Assembly: GCF_023715655.1 (NCBI RefSeq)
Contig: NZ_JAMBON010000014.1
Span: forward strand, 22,384 to 86,383
Length of the DNA: 64,000 nt
Source of the DNA: Oceanobacillus luteolus
Lineage (GTDB): Bacteria; Bacillota; Bacilli; Bacillales; Amphibacillaceae
Reading direction: 5' to 3'
In this document: positions 18,451-27,258 of the stretch, one piece after another
Layout of the letters: each line of letters begins with the position of its first letter
How positions within the stretch are numbered: the first letter of the stretch is position 1
Program-made: the position numbers and the translations under genes
The notes under the pieces: generated by a model
Databases searched by the model: none
Told to the model about the DNA's origin: nothing
What the model saw: the letters and a program-made list of their open reading frames with translations, nothing else

Positions 18451-19203
18451 TTGACAGCAATACTAGAGACAAAGGACTTATCGATTGCTTTTGGTGGGCA
18501 TGTGGCTGTTAACGGTGTAACTGTGGAGATACCCGAGAAGAAGTTCACCTCGATCATTGGACCAAACGGAGCAGGAAAAACCACTTTTTTCAACCTACTG
18601 AGCGGTCAGCTCTCTCCTACCAACGGGTCAATATATTTTAAAGGCGAAGACATCACTAAAGTATCAACTACAAAACGAGCCCGCATGGGAATTGGTAGGT
18701 CCTTTCAAATTACAAATGTTTTCCCGAATTTAACAGTTTTAGAAAATGTTCGTTTAGCAGTGCAGTCAAAAAATAAGGTTAGATATAATATTTTCTCTCA
18801 TTTTAAGCATTACCCGGGTTTTGAGAAGCGTTCCTTAGAGTTATTGGATATCGTTTTCTTAAAGGAAAAAGCGAATGCAATTGCAGCAAGCCTCGCCCAT
18901 GGAGAAAAGCGGAAATTGGAAATTGCGATGCTTCTCGCTTTGGAAACTGAAATTTTACTATTGGATGAGCCGACAGCCGGAATGTCTGTCGAGGAAGTTC
19001 CCGCAATTATGGATGTGATCAGGAATATCAAAGATGAAGGCAATCGTACCATCGTACTGATAGAGCATAAAATGGATATGATTATGGGGTTGTCTGATGA
19101 AGTGTTGGTGCTTTATCACGGAGAGTTGATTGCTAAGGGCACACCTGCAGAAATTGTTGAAAATGAAACGGTGCAGGCGGCGTATTTAGGAGGTGGCGTG
19201 TAA
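18451..19203 (+). CDS. livG: ABC transporter ATPase, LivG-type
   Basis: A 250-residue ATPase with Walker A GPNGAGKTT, Q-loop, signature variant LAHGEKRKLEIAM, Walker B ILLLDEPTAGMS and an H-loop in IEHKMD. The LivG-type insert between Q-loop and signature is present (NIFSHFKHYPGF). A TTG start at 18451 follows GGAGG by seven bases. It ends one base into the start of livF. Confidence 0.93.
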   Translation: MTAILETKDLSIAFGGHVAVNGVTVEIPEKKFTSIIGPNGAGKTTFFNLLSGQLSPTNGSIYFKGEDITKVSTTKRARMGIGRSFQITNVFPNLTVLENVRLAVQSKNKVRYNIFSHFKHYPGFEKRSLELLDIVFLKEKANAIAASLAHGEKRKLEIAMLLALETEILLLDEPTAGMSVEEVPAIMDVIRNIKDEGNRTIVLIEHKMDMIMGLSDEVLVLYHGELIAKGTPAEIVENETVQAAYLGGGV

Positions 19204-19910
19204 TGGAAAATCTGCTCGAATTAAAAAAAGTGGAGGCATTTGTCCAACATTATCATATTTTACACGACATCTCTTTTGAAGTGCCTAAGGGTGAAGTGAC
19301 GGTCCTATTAGGCAGAAATGGAGCCGGAAAAACGACGACGCTTCGAACAATCATGGGACTGAACCGGGTGTCCAAGGGAAGCATTTCCTTTAAAGGTGAA
19401 TCCATTGTAGGACGCACTACTTTTGATATTGCGAATAGTGGAATCGGCTATGTCCCCGAGGACCAAGGGATCTTCGGTGGCTTGACGGTTGGTGAAAATC
19501 TACGGGTCGCGATGAAGAAGGAAGATGAAAAAACGACGGAGAGACTCGAGTGGATATTGGAGCTTTTTCCAGATTTAAAGAAGTTCTGGAAGAAGGAAGG
19601 CGGACAGTTAAGTGGTGGGCAAAAGCAAATGCTCTCAATCGCCAGAGCCTATGTAAATGAAAATGATCTCTTGCTTATCGACGAACCAAGTAAAGGACTC
19701 GCTCCAATTATGGTGGACAAAGTGACAGAATCCATCCAGCAAATGAAGGAACAGACGACCATCGTATTGGTGGAGCAGAATTTTATGATGGCTAGTCAAA
19801 TCGGCACCCGCTTCTACATTATTGATGATGGAGTTACAGTCCATAGCGGTGCAATGGATGAACTGAAGGAAGATAAGCAATCGATGAAAAAATACCTTGG
19901 GATTTCATAG
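19203..19910 (+). CDS. livF: ABC transporter ATPase, LivF-type
   Basis: A 235-residue ATPase with Walker A GRNGAGKTT, signature LSGGQKQMLSIARA, Walker B LLLIDEPSKGLAP and H-loop region VLVEQN. Its ATG overlaps the livG stop (TAATG), a coupling usual for the LivG-LivF heterodimer that powers the two permeases downstream. Confidence 0.93.
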   Translation: MENLLELKKVEAFVQHYHILHDISFEVPKGEVTVLLGRNGAGKTTTLRTIMGLNRVSKGSISFKGESIVGRTTFDIANSGIGYVPEDQGIFGGLTVGENLRVAMKKEDEKTTERLEWILELFPDLKKFWKKEGGQLSGGQKQMLSIARAYVNENDLLLIDEPSKGLAPIMVDKVTESIQQMKEQTTIVLVEQNFMMASQIGTRFYIIDDGVTVHSGAMDELKEDKQSMKKYLGIS

Positions 19911-19921
19911 GGGGAGTGAAA

Positions 19922-20782
19922 ATGGAGTTATTCATAAGCTTAGTCATTAACGGGCTTGCGACGGGCATGTTAATCTTCCTCCTTGCTGCCGGTCTGACAC
20001 TGATATTTGGATTAATGAGTGTGTTGAACTTTGCACATGGTGGGTTATTCATTTGGGGAGCGTATACCGGTGTTTGGGTCTTTCAGATGACAAATAGCTT
20101 TACACTGGGAATTGTCGCTGCAATTCTAATTGGTCTACTACTTGGTCTGGTTACAGAGCGTCTCGTCATACGTCCAGTATATGGAAACCATATGCAGCAA
20201 ATTTTAATTACGTTAGGATTTATGCTCGTTTTGCAAGAATTGATTAAAGTAGCATTCGGTCCTGACCAAAAAGCGGTTTTCCCACCTGATTTTCTTGCGG
20301 GAAGCTTCATGGTTGGAGACATCGTACTTATCAAATATCGTTTGTTTATTATTGCGGTTGGTATCCTCGTCTTTGTCATTGCCAGTTTAATCTTGAAAAA
20401 GTCACGAATCGGCTTGATCGTTCGAGCTGGGGTAATGGATAAGGAAATGGTGCAGGCGCTTGGAATCAATATCAAACTTGTTTTTATGCTTGTGTTCATG
20501 ACAGGTGCTGGGTTGGCCGCATTAAGTGGAATCCTGCATGCGGTATATTCTGGTGTCATATATGCAGAGATGGGACTTGAATTCTCTATCTTGGCATTTA
20601 TCGTTGTTGTTATCGGTGGAATGGGTAGTTTTCCTGGATCATTATTTGCAGCTATTCTGGTTGGATTAGCACAAGCCTTTATGGCTTACTATGTGCCGGC
20701 TCTATCATTGGCAGTGAACATGCTTTTGATGACCATTGTACTCATTTTCCGACCACAAGGCTTGTTTCAGGTGAAGGGGTGA
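19922..20782 (+). CDS. livH: Branched-chain-type ABC permease, LivH-type
   Basis: A 286-residue polytopic permease with the LivH opening (LVINGLATGMLIFLLAAGLTLIFGLMSVLNFAHG) spread over the first 40 residues and the GGMGSFPGSLFAA stretch near residue 240. ATG at 19922, seven bases after GGGGG; a GTG two codons earlier is less well placed. Eleven bases after livF. Confidence 0.92.
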   Translation: MELFISLVINGLATGMLIFLLAAGLTLIFGLMSVLNFAHGGLFIWGAYTGVWVFQMTNSFTLGIVAAILIGLLLGLVTERLVIRPVYGNHMQQILITLGFMLVLQELIKVAFGPDQKAVFPPDFLAGSFMVGDIVLIKYRLFIIAVGILVFVIASLILKKSRIGLIVRAGVMDKEMVQALGINIKLVFMLVFMTGAGLAALSGILHAVYSGVIYAEMGLEFSILAFIVVVIGGMGSFPGSLFAAILVGLAQAFMAYYVPALSLAVNMLLMTIVLIFRPQGLFQVKG

Positions 20783-20788
20783 GGATAA

Positions 20789-21808
20789 GTGAATTTACGT
20801 CGTGTGGAAACGAGTACGTGGATCTATTTAGCCATTAGTTTTCTATTAATCTTTATTCCGTTTATTGTAACGGGCAGAAGTATGCAATTTATCTTCATTC
20901 AAATCTTCATTTTTGCGATTTTCGCGATGAGTTATGATATTTTGCTAGGGTTTACAGGTATCATTTCGTTCGGACATGTCATGTTCTTTGGGATTGGTGC
21001 TTATTCCACTGCGGTTACTCTTGGACGGATGGATGCTACGATTGGTTCCTTCGTTCTGGGAGCAATCATCGCATTAGTTATTGCCGCAATTGTAAGTTTG
21101 ATTGTTGGAGCGCTCACGCTTAGGCTGAAAAGTCATTTCTATGCGATGCTCACTTTGGCGCTTGCAGGATTATTCCTCGTATTAGCGGAAAAATGGCGCT
21201 CGGTTACAGGAGGGAATGACGGATTCACTTTCAGCCTGCCCGAATTTTTCCGTGATTCGGAGACGATGTATTGGTTCTCCTTACTGTCGATGGTGTTGAT
21301 ATTTTTCGGGCTAAGACGGTTTACAAGATCTCCATTTGGCCGGGTGCTCATGGCAATCCGTGAGAATGAAAATCGGACAGAATCATTAGGTTTTCAGGTC
21401 ACTTATTATAAAGTGTTGGCAAGTGTTGTCGCAGGTGTTGTTGCTAGTTTTGCAGGGGTATTATATGCCTTGTCACTCCGATTTGTAAATACAGCAGTGT
21501 TTGCAACAGACCTGACGATTGATGTGTTACTCATGACGATTATCGGTGGAGTTGGAACATTGATTGGCCCGATTGTCGGAGCAGGGTTAGTGGAATTTGC
21601 ACATCATTGGCTATCTGGTCTGGCGGATGTGCATTGGATTTTTGAACGGTGGATCATCCTTTACGGAATCGTCTATGTCCTCGTCGTTATCTTTTTCCCG
21701 CTCGGGATTGTCGGAACTATTCAATCGAAGTTTATGAACCGTCCAGTGCGGGCGCTCCGAACGAATCGAAAATCAGACGGCAAGAAGGAAAATAGGAAAG
21801 GGGCTTGA
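20789..21808 (+). CDS. livM: Branched-chain-type ABC permease, LivM-type
   Basis: A 339-residue permease with LivM features: LLGFTGIISFGHVMFFGIGAY near residue 55, VTGGNDG near 140 and GGVGTLIGPIVGA near 250. The C-terminal tail is strongly basic. GTG start at 20789 behind GGTGAGG, six bases after livH. Confidence 0.92.
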   Translation: MNLRRVETSTWIYLAISFLLIFIPFIVTGRSMQFIFIQIFIFAIFAMSYDILLGFTGIISFGHVMFFGIGAYSTAVTLGRMDATIGSFVLGAIIALVIAAIVSLIVGALTLRLKSHFYAMLTLALAGLFLVLAEKWRSVTGGNDGFTFSLPEFFRDSETMYWFSLLSMVLIFFGLRRFTRSPFGRVLMAIRENENRTESLGFQVTYYKVLASVVAGVVASFAGVLYALSLRFVNTAVFATDLTIDVLLMTIIGGVGTLIGPIVGAGLVEFAHHWLSGLADVHWIFERWIILYGIVYVLVVIFFPLGIVGTIQSKFMNRPVRALRTNRKSDGKKENRKGA

Positions 21809-21815
21809 ACATATT

Positions 21816-22823
21816 GTGAACATTGGGATTGTAAGTACGGGAATCTACCTACCTGAGCAGCGGATGACATCAGAGGAAATTGCCGAAAAAGCAGGACTTC
21901 CATTAGAAGTTGTCGAACAGAAGATGGGGATTAAGGAAAAACCTATACCTGGGGAAGATGATCATACAGTCGAAATGGGAGTGAGAGCGGCCAATAAGGC
22001 GATTGAAAAAGCGGGGATTGACCCGAAGGAAATCGATCTTGTCATATATATTGGTGAGGAGTATAAGGAATATCCAGTTTGGACAGCGGGAATTAAACTG
22101 CAGCATGAAATTGGTGCGACGAATGCGTGGGCTTTTGATACAGCTCTCCGCTGTGGAACGACAGTCATGGCATTGAAACTTGCGAAAGACATGATGCTTC
22201 AGGATGATTCAATCGAGACGGTACTGCTTGCAGGGGGATACCGGAACGGTGACTTGATAAACTATGAAAATAGCAGTACCCGGTTTATGTTTAATCTTGC
22301 TGCAGGGGGCGGCGCATTGGTACTGAAAAAGGGGCATGCGGAGAATCGGATCTTAACATCGCATCTGATTACCGATGGTGCTTTTTCAGAAGATGTGATT
22401 GTCCCTGCAGGCGGGACGAAACAGCCTATCAGCCAAGAAGCGGCGGAGGTCGGTCTTCACTTTTTTGACGTCCCGGATCCAGCCGGAATGAAGGCGCGCT
22501 TGGAAGAAAAATCAATGGTCAATTTTATCCAATGTATCGAGAAGGCTTTGGAAAAGAGCGGATACACAAAGAAAGACGTTGATTATGTCGCCATCCTTCA
22601 TATGAAACGGTCGGCACATCACTATGTGCTGGATCAGCTTGGATTGTCAGCTGAACAATCGATTTATTTAGAGGATTATGGCCATATCGGGCAAATCGAT
22701 CAAATATTATCATTAGAGCTTGCTGAAGCAGAAGGAAAGCTCAAAGATGGCTCCATTGTTGTCTTAGTTTCTGCGGGAATCGGTTATGCATGGGGTGCAA
22801 ATGTCATTAAATGGGGAAAGTAA
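21816..22823 (+). CDS. KAS III/thiolase-like enzyme with Cys-His-His triad (copy 2)
   Basis: A 335-residue paralogue of the gene at 16097, same length and same active-site set: Cys113 (TALRCGTT), His262 (AILHMKRS) and His290 (DYGHIGQ), again His where FabH has Asn. The flanks of the Cys and of the first His differ from copy 1, so the two may have different substrates or form a heteromer. GTG start at 21816, eight bases after livM. Its place between transporter and hydrolase ties it to the same pathway. Confidence 0.88.
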   Translation: MNIGIVSTGIYLPEQRMTSEEIAEKAGLPLEVVEQKMGIKEKPIPGEDDHTVEMGVRAANKAIEKAGIDPKEIDLVIYIGEEYKEYPVWTAGIKLQHEIGATNAWAFDTALRCGTTVMALKLAKDMMLQDDSIETVLLAGGYRNGDLINYENSSTRFMFNLAAGGGALVLKKGHAENRILTSHLITDGAFSEDVIVPAGGTKQPISQEAAEVGLHFFDVPDPAGMKARLEEKSMVNFIQCIEKALEKSGYTKKDVDYVAILHMKRSAHHYVLDQLGLSAEQSIYLEDYGHIGQIDQILSLELAEAEGKLKDGSIVVLVSAGIGYAWGANVIKWGK

Positions 22824-22838
22824 GGAGGACTGATAATC

Positions 22839-23750
22839 ATGTTGGTTGAAGAGAAAAGTGTAGAGTTAGCGAACGGTGAAGAGATTTACTATCAGGAAAG
22901 AAATGGTGGTGAAGATCCGGTCATACTCATACACGGAAATATGACGTCTTCCGTTCACTGGGATGTAGTAATCGAAAAGCTGGACCCTCACTTCAAAGTG
23001 TATGCGATTGATTTGCGCGGATTTGGTAAATCGAGTTACAAGCAACCAATTACGGGAATAAAAGACTTTTCTGATGACTTGAAGTTATTTGTAGACGAAC
23101 TGGAATTGAAAGATTTCGGTTTAGTTGGCTGGTCCCTCGGTGGTACGGTGAGTCAGCAGTTTTGTGCGGATTATCCAGGATATTGTAATCGTTTATATCT
23201 ATTTGCTTCCGGCTCTTCACGCGGGTACCCTTACTATCCAGTAGGAGAAGACGGTTTGCCTGATGTCGCAAACCGTCTGCGCACGTTGGAGGAGATTCGT
23301 GAAGATGATAAGGCGAAATATGTGCAGACCGCTTATGATACGCTGAATTATGACTTTTTAAGACAAATGTGGGATATGGTCATTTATGTAAATAAAAAGC
23401 CGGATGAAGCTCGCTATGAAAAGTATTTGGAAGCGATGACGAATCAGCGGAATTTGGTGGATTGTTATCATGCGTTAAATACATTCAATATCAGTAATGT
23501 GCATAATGGCTTGGTGGAAGGCACCAATCAAGTGGATGATATCAATATCCCGGTGCTCATCGCATATGCAGATAATGATATGGTCGTTACGAAAAATATG
23601 ACAGATGAGTTGATTGAGGATTTTGGTGAGCGGGCAGAAGTAGTTGAGCTTAAAAATTGCGGCCATTCCCCACAAGTCGATAATCTATCGCAAGTGGTCG
23701 AAACGATGGAACATTTCTTCGCTAGAAGTAGACAAGGGAGAGTTTTGTAG
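22839..23750 (+). CDS. Alpha/beta-hydrolase
   Basis: A 303-residue alpha/beta-hydrolase with oxyanion stretch HGN (VILIHGNMTSS), nucleophile elbow GWSLGG (Ser near residue 102), likely acid Asp in YADNDMVV and catalytic His in NCGHSPQ near the C-terminus. It could be a thioesterase, ester hydrolase or C-C hydrolase (MhpC-like) in the pathway. ATG at 22839 with AAGGAGG upstream; the stop abuts the next ATG. Confidence 0.9.
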   Translation: MLVEEKSVELANGEEIYYQERNGGEDPVILIHGNMTSSVHWDVVIEKLDPHFKVYAIDLRGFGKSSYKQPITGIKDFSDDLKLFVDELELKDFGLVGWSLGGTVSQQFCADYPGYCNRLYLFASGSSRGYPYYPVGEDGLPDVANRLRTLEEIREDDKAKYVQTAYDTLNYDFLRQMWDMVIYVNKKPDEARYEKYLEAMTNQRNLVDCYHALNTFNISNVHNGLVEGTNQVDDINIPVLIAYADNDMVVTKNMTDELIEDFGERAEVVELKNCGHSPQVDNLSQVVETMEHFFARSRQGRVL

Positions 23751-24494
23751 ATGAAAAGATTGGATGGTAAAGTTGCCATAATTACGGGAGCGGCAAATGG
23801 AATTGGACTTGCAGCTGTCCGTGTTTTTGCGAGAGAAGGGGCCAAAGTGGTGCTCGCAGATTTTGACGAAAAGGCTGGAAAAGAACAGGAACGAGCCCTA
23901 CAAGGGGAAGGAATAGATTGTAAATTTATCCAGGTCGATGTTTCCGACTGGGAAAGTGTGCAATCCCTTGCCAAGGAAACGAAAAATGTATATGGCAAGA
24001 TTGATATCTTAATCAATAATGCCGGAATTACAAGGGATGCTATGTTGGCAAAAATGACGGTCAATCAGTTTCAGCAAGTCATCGACGTAAACCTGACTGG
24101 CGTATTCCATTGTACGAAGGCCGTAATCCCCTATATGATCGAACAAGGAAAAGGTAAAATCGTCAGCACTTCTTCGGTTTCAGGAGTGTATGGAAATGTC
24201 GGACAAACGAATTATGCAGCGGCCAAGTCGGGAATTATCGGTATGACAAAAAGCTGGGCGAAGGAGCTAGGGAGAAAAGGGATTAATGTCAATGCGGTCG
24301 TGCCAGGGTTTACAGAAACGAGCATGGTAAATACTGTTCCCGAGAAAGTAATTGATCAGATCAAGGCACAAATTCCACAGCAACGCCTCGGGAAACCAGA
24401 GGAAATCGCCAATGCTTATCTTTTCCTTTCGTCAGATGAATCGGATTATGTGAATGGCCACGCTCTTCATGTAGATGGCGGAATTATGATGTGA
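23751..24494 (+). CDS. SDR 3-oxoacyl reductase/3-hydroxyacyl dehydrogenase, FabG-like
   Basis: A 247-residue classical short-chain dehydrogenase: cofactor motif TGAANGIG, Asp after the second strand (LADFDE, pointing to NAD(H) preference), NNAG, catalytic Ser in STSSVSG and YAAAK. It starts immediately after the hydrolase stop. With MaoC it could carry out the hydration and oxidation steps of a beta-oxidation-like sequence. A terminator follows, ending the cluster. Confidence 0.92.
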   Translation: MKRLDGKVAIITGAANGIGLAAVRVFAREGAKVVLADFDEKAGKEQERALQGEGIDCKFIQVDVSDWESVQSLAKETKNVYGKIDILINNAGITRDAMLAKMTVNQFQQVIDVNLTGVFHCTKAVIPYMIEQGKGKIVSTSSVSGVYGNVGQTNYAAAKSGIIGMTKSWAKELGRKGINVNAVVPGFTETSMVNTVPEKVIDQIKAQIPQQRLGKPEEIANAYLFLSSDESDYVNGHALHVDGGIMM

Positions 24495-24511
24495 TGCAGC
24501 AAATATAAAAA

Positions 24512-24547
24512 ACGAGCAGTGGCCAACAGCACTGCTCGTATTCTTTT
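24512..24547. terminator. Bidirectional terminator closing the cluster
   Basis: ACGAGCAGTG (24512-24521) pairs with CACTGCTCGT (24530-24539), flanked by an A-run on the left and TATTCTTTT on the right, between convergent genes. Confidence 0.85.
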
Positions 24548-24559
24548 CTACACGTCTTC

Positions 24560-24970
24560 TTAATTCAACTTTGCAAATGCCACCAGAGTGCCTTGGTCAC
24601 AGGATATAAAGCCATTCTTTTTATAAAAATGCCTTACATCAGGGGCTTCCTCTGTCAATAAAACTTTTTGACGAACGTCTTTATATTTCTCGAGGATTTG
24701 TACCATTAATCTACTGGCAATACCTTGGTTTTGATATGCATTTAATACAAGGATATCTTGGATATAAATAATGGTTAATCCATCTCCCACAACACGCACA
24801 AGTCCAACCAGTTTTTCACCATCCCAAGCAGAGATGACGTCCAATGATTGTTCCAGCGCACGTTGAAGAACTTCCATTTCTTTTGTATATGCATACCATT
24901 CCACGTCATTATATAAGCTTTCCAATTGGTCGCGGTTTATATTTTTATCAGTTTTATAAGTAATTATCAT
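24560..24970 (-). CDS. GNAT N-acetyltransferase
   Basis: A 136-residue acetyltransferase: IQDILVLNAYQNQGIASRLM carries the acetyl-CoA motif A (Q-x-x-G-I-A), and the C-terminal DVRHFYKKNGF is the usual motif B. ATG at 24970 with GAGGATGAGGAA upstream. The substrate is unknown. It points against the neighbouring cluster and is not part of it. Confidence 0.9.
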   Translation of the reverse strand: MIITYKTDKNINRDQLESLYNDVEWYAYTKEMEVLQRALEQSLDVISAWDGEKLVGLVRVVGDGLTIIYIQDILVLNAYQNQGIASRLMVQILEKYKDVRQKVLLTEEAPDVRHFYKKNGFISCDQGTLVAFAKLN

Positions 24971-25110
24971 TTCCTCATCCTCCTCAAAATGTATTATTTT
25001 GAAGAGTCAATCCATAATTTATCCACCAACATGCCTCCTTAAATATCTCTACCTAACTAATTCGACAATAGTAACCAAATTCCTGCTTTCTTGAATTGGA
25101 AATAGCAACG

Positions 25111-25225
25111 CTTCTATCCGAGGTCCGCAGTCCAATACCCCTCGCTTTCCGCAGGCGGCCCGTGAGCCTCCTTGCTTTGCTGCAGGAGTCTCGGGGTATT
25201 TGGACTGCTCCCTGCTAAAGCCAGG
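25111..25225 (+). repeat. Structured repeat element, copy 1
   Basis: Gene-free region. A long hairpin with arms CAGTCCAATACCCC (25128-25141) and GGGGTATTTGGACTG (25193-25207, one bulged T) encloses a core with CGCTTTCCGCAGGCGG, GTGAGCCTCCT and CAGGAGTCT. It looks like a repeat type that I recall as common in Bacillaceae genomes. Copy 2 lies inverted 140 bases downstream with the same core and a different stem. Confidence 0.7.
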
Positions 25226-25350
25226 TTATACGCAATGAATTTTATTTAAAATATAGAATGAAGATTAGAATATTAGTTAATTGAATTAAACTACAAAACT
25301 ATTTACAAAGGAATCTCTTTTAATATTTATAAATAAGCTATTTAACTGTT

Positions 25351-25500
25351 CTCCTCGGAGCATCCCCCGATACACCGAAGACTCCTGTGGGAGCAGAGGC
25401 ATCGGTGAGACCCCGCAAGGCGCTTGCGCCTGAGGAGGCTCACCAGCCGCCCACGGAAAGCGAAGGTGTATCGGGGGATGCGGAGCCACGGACGGAAGCG
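25351..25500 (-). repeat. Structured repeat element, copy 2 (inverted)
   Basis: Arms GCATCCCCCGATACACC (25360-25376) and GGTGTATCGGGGGATGC (25465-25481) are perfectly complementary over 17 bases. The core, read on the minus strand, matches copy 1 (CGCTTTCCGTGGGCGG, GTGAGCCTCCT, GGAGTCT) and has an extra small AGGCGC/GCGCCT hairpin. The open frame across it is not a believable gene. The rest of the 24971-25613 gap shows only AT-rich sequence. Confidence 0.75.
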
Positions 25501-25613
25501 TATTGTCCGGATTCGGTTATATGGATAAATATGCTTTTTGAATCATGTAACTACGTTGTAACTTTGCTGGATTATAGTATGGTTAATTAATTCGTTGGCA
25601 AGGGGTGTCTCGG

Positions 25614-27119
25614 ATGGTTAATGATGTGAATTGGTTTGAGGGTCGGGTAAAACTCACACCGAAGGAAACAGCTATAGTTGATGCAAAGACAAATAAGTCT
25701 TGGACATATGAACAGTTACACGAACGAGTAATGAAACTTACGGCAATATTCCATGCAAAAGGTGTGAAAAAAGGGGATCGAGTTGGTCTTCTATCACCTA
25801 ATGATATCAGTTACTTTGATTTTTTCTTTGCCTGTATGAAAATAGGTGCAATATTTGTACCGTTCAATTGGCGGCTTGCAACATCTGAGTTGAATTATTG
25901 CCTAAATGATTCCGCTCCAATACTAGTAGGTGCATCACCCAATTTTGCAGCGAAACTAGCAGTTTGTGATCATCAGGTAAATACACTTATCATCGAGCAC
26001 GATGATTACTTGGAAAAAGAGATCATTTCAGGATTTATAGATACCGAAACTAAAATGGAAGAGATTGATCCTCTAGCAATGATTTACACCGGAGGAACGA
26101 CCGGAAGGCCAAAGGGTGTCATCCTGTCACACCGTTCGATTTTATGGAATGCATTAAATACGATTACGAGTTGGGGACTGACAAAAGATGATGTGACACT
26201 TACATGTTTACCGATGTTTCATACAGGTGGATTGAATGTATTGTCTCTGCCACTATTATTAGTCGGCGGAAAGGTCGTTCTTCGTTCTGACTTTGACCCA
26301 GAGCAAGTCATGTCAGATATTAATAAGCACCAATGTACGGTTGTCATGTTAGTGCCTACGATGTATCATATGATAATCGAATCAGAAACCTTTAGAACCA
26401 CTGAATTTCCAAGTATGAAACTGTTCGTTTCTGGCGGTGCTCCTTGTCCTCTTCGGGTATACCAGGCTTTCCTTGATAAAGGAATCGTCTTTAAAGAGGG
26501 GTATGGTTTAACCGAAGCGGGTCCGAATAACTTTTATATTGATCCGAGTGATGTTATGAACAAGATGGGCTCGGTAGGGAAACCGATGCTGTTTAATGAA
26601 ATTAAAATTGTAGCCGAAGACTCGTTACATGCAGGTACAGATGAGGTGGGGGAACTGTATGTCCGTGGGAATCATGCATTTATGTATTATTGGAACCGAC
26701 CAGAAGAAACAGAGGAGACGCTTGTGGATGGATGGGTCAGGACCGGTGATTTGGCACGGCAGGATGCGGACGGATATGTATATATCGTGGGAAGGAAAAA
26801 GGATATGATCATCACAGGCGGCGAAAATGTCTATCCGCTAGAGATTGAACATTGGCTGGAATCTCATCCCGACATATCAGAAGCGGCAGTGGTTGGAATG
26901 CCGGATGAAAAATGGGGAGAAGCGGTAACGGCATTTATTGTAAGTGAAAGTAAACTTACTCCGGAAGAATTGGAAGCGTATTGTAACGAGCAATTGACTC
27001 GTTATAAAGTACCGAAGCAATTTATTTTTATAGAGGAATTGCCGAAGACAGATGTCGGTAAAGTAAATAAAAATTTATTGAAAGAATCATATAGCAAGCC
27101 AAATAAAAGTTTATTATAA
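25614..27119 (+). CDS. AMP-dependent acyl-CoA ligase (second copy)
   Basis: A 501-residue acyl-activating enzyme, similar throughout to the one at 14157: IYTGGTTGRPKGV, GYGLTEAGPN, RTGDLARQD, GRKKDMIITGGENVYP and LPKTDVGKVNK. The motif TGGTTGRPKG has Gly in place of Ser of the usual TSGTTG. ATG at 25614 after AAGGGGTG. It stands apart from the main cluster, beyond a GNAT gene and the structured repeats, with its own terminators, so it may be co-regulated but is a separate unit. Confidence 0.92.
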   Translation: MVNDVNWFEGRVKLTPKETAIVDAKTNKSWTYEQLHERVMKLTAIFHAKGVKKGDRVGLLSPNDISYFDFFFACMKIGAIFVPFNWRLATSELNYCLNDSAPILVGASPNFAAKLAVCDHQVNTLIIEHDDYLEKEIISGFIDTETKMEEIDPLAMIYTGGTTGRPKGVILSHRSILWNALNTITSWGLTKDDVTLTCLPMFHTGGLNVLSLPLLLVGGKVVLRSDFDPEQVMSDINKHQCTVVMLVPTMYHMIIESETFRTTEFPSMKLFVSGGAPCPLRVYQAFLDKGIVFKEGYGLTEAGPNNFYIDPSDVMNKMGSVGKPMLFNEIKIVAEDSLHAGTDEVGELYVRGNHAFMYYWNRPEETEETLVDGWVRTGDLARQDADGYVYIVGRKKDMIITGGENVYPLEIEHWLESHPDISEAAVVGMPDEKWGEAVTAFIVSESKLTPEELEAYCNEQLTRYKVPKQFIFIEELPKTDVGKVNKNLLKESYSKPNKSLL

Positions 27120-27124
27120 AAAAA

Positions 27125-27235
27125 CCGGACTAAAGTTCGGAGTATTTGTCTAAAAAAACAAATGGGACAAATGTTCCGAACCTTAGTCCCCCTTCTTAAA
27201 GGGACGCTGGATGGATATCCCGCGTCCCTTAATTA
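27125..27235 (+). terminator. Two successive hairpins after the second ligase
   Basis: GGACTAAAGTTCGGA (from 27126) pairs with TCCGAACCTTAGTCC (to 27189), one mismatch. A second stem AAGGGACGC/GCGTCCCTT (27198-27231) is followed by AATTATTTT. Together they end the ligase transcript and may also act on the convergent RND gene. Confidence 0.75.
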
Positions 27236-27258
27236 TTTTATGTTAAATATATTGTAGT

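Noticed and set aside
20083..20559. 158-codon antisense frame
   Set aside because: Lies wholly opposite livH and has no family resemblance or ribosome site.
23528..24064. 178-codon antisense frame
   Set aside because: Antisense to the hydrolase and SDR genes, both of which have full family motifs; the frame is a by-product of codon bias.
25286..25590. Short open frames of about 67 codons on both strands
   Set aside because: They run across the structured repeat copy 2, lack ribosome sites and are explained by its GC-rich hairpin.
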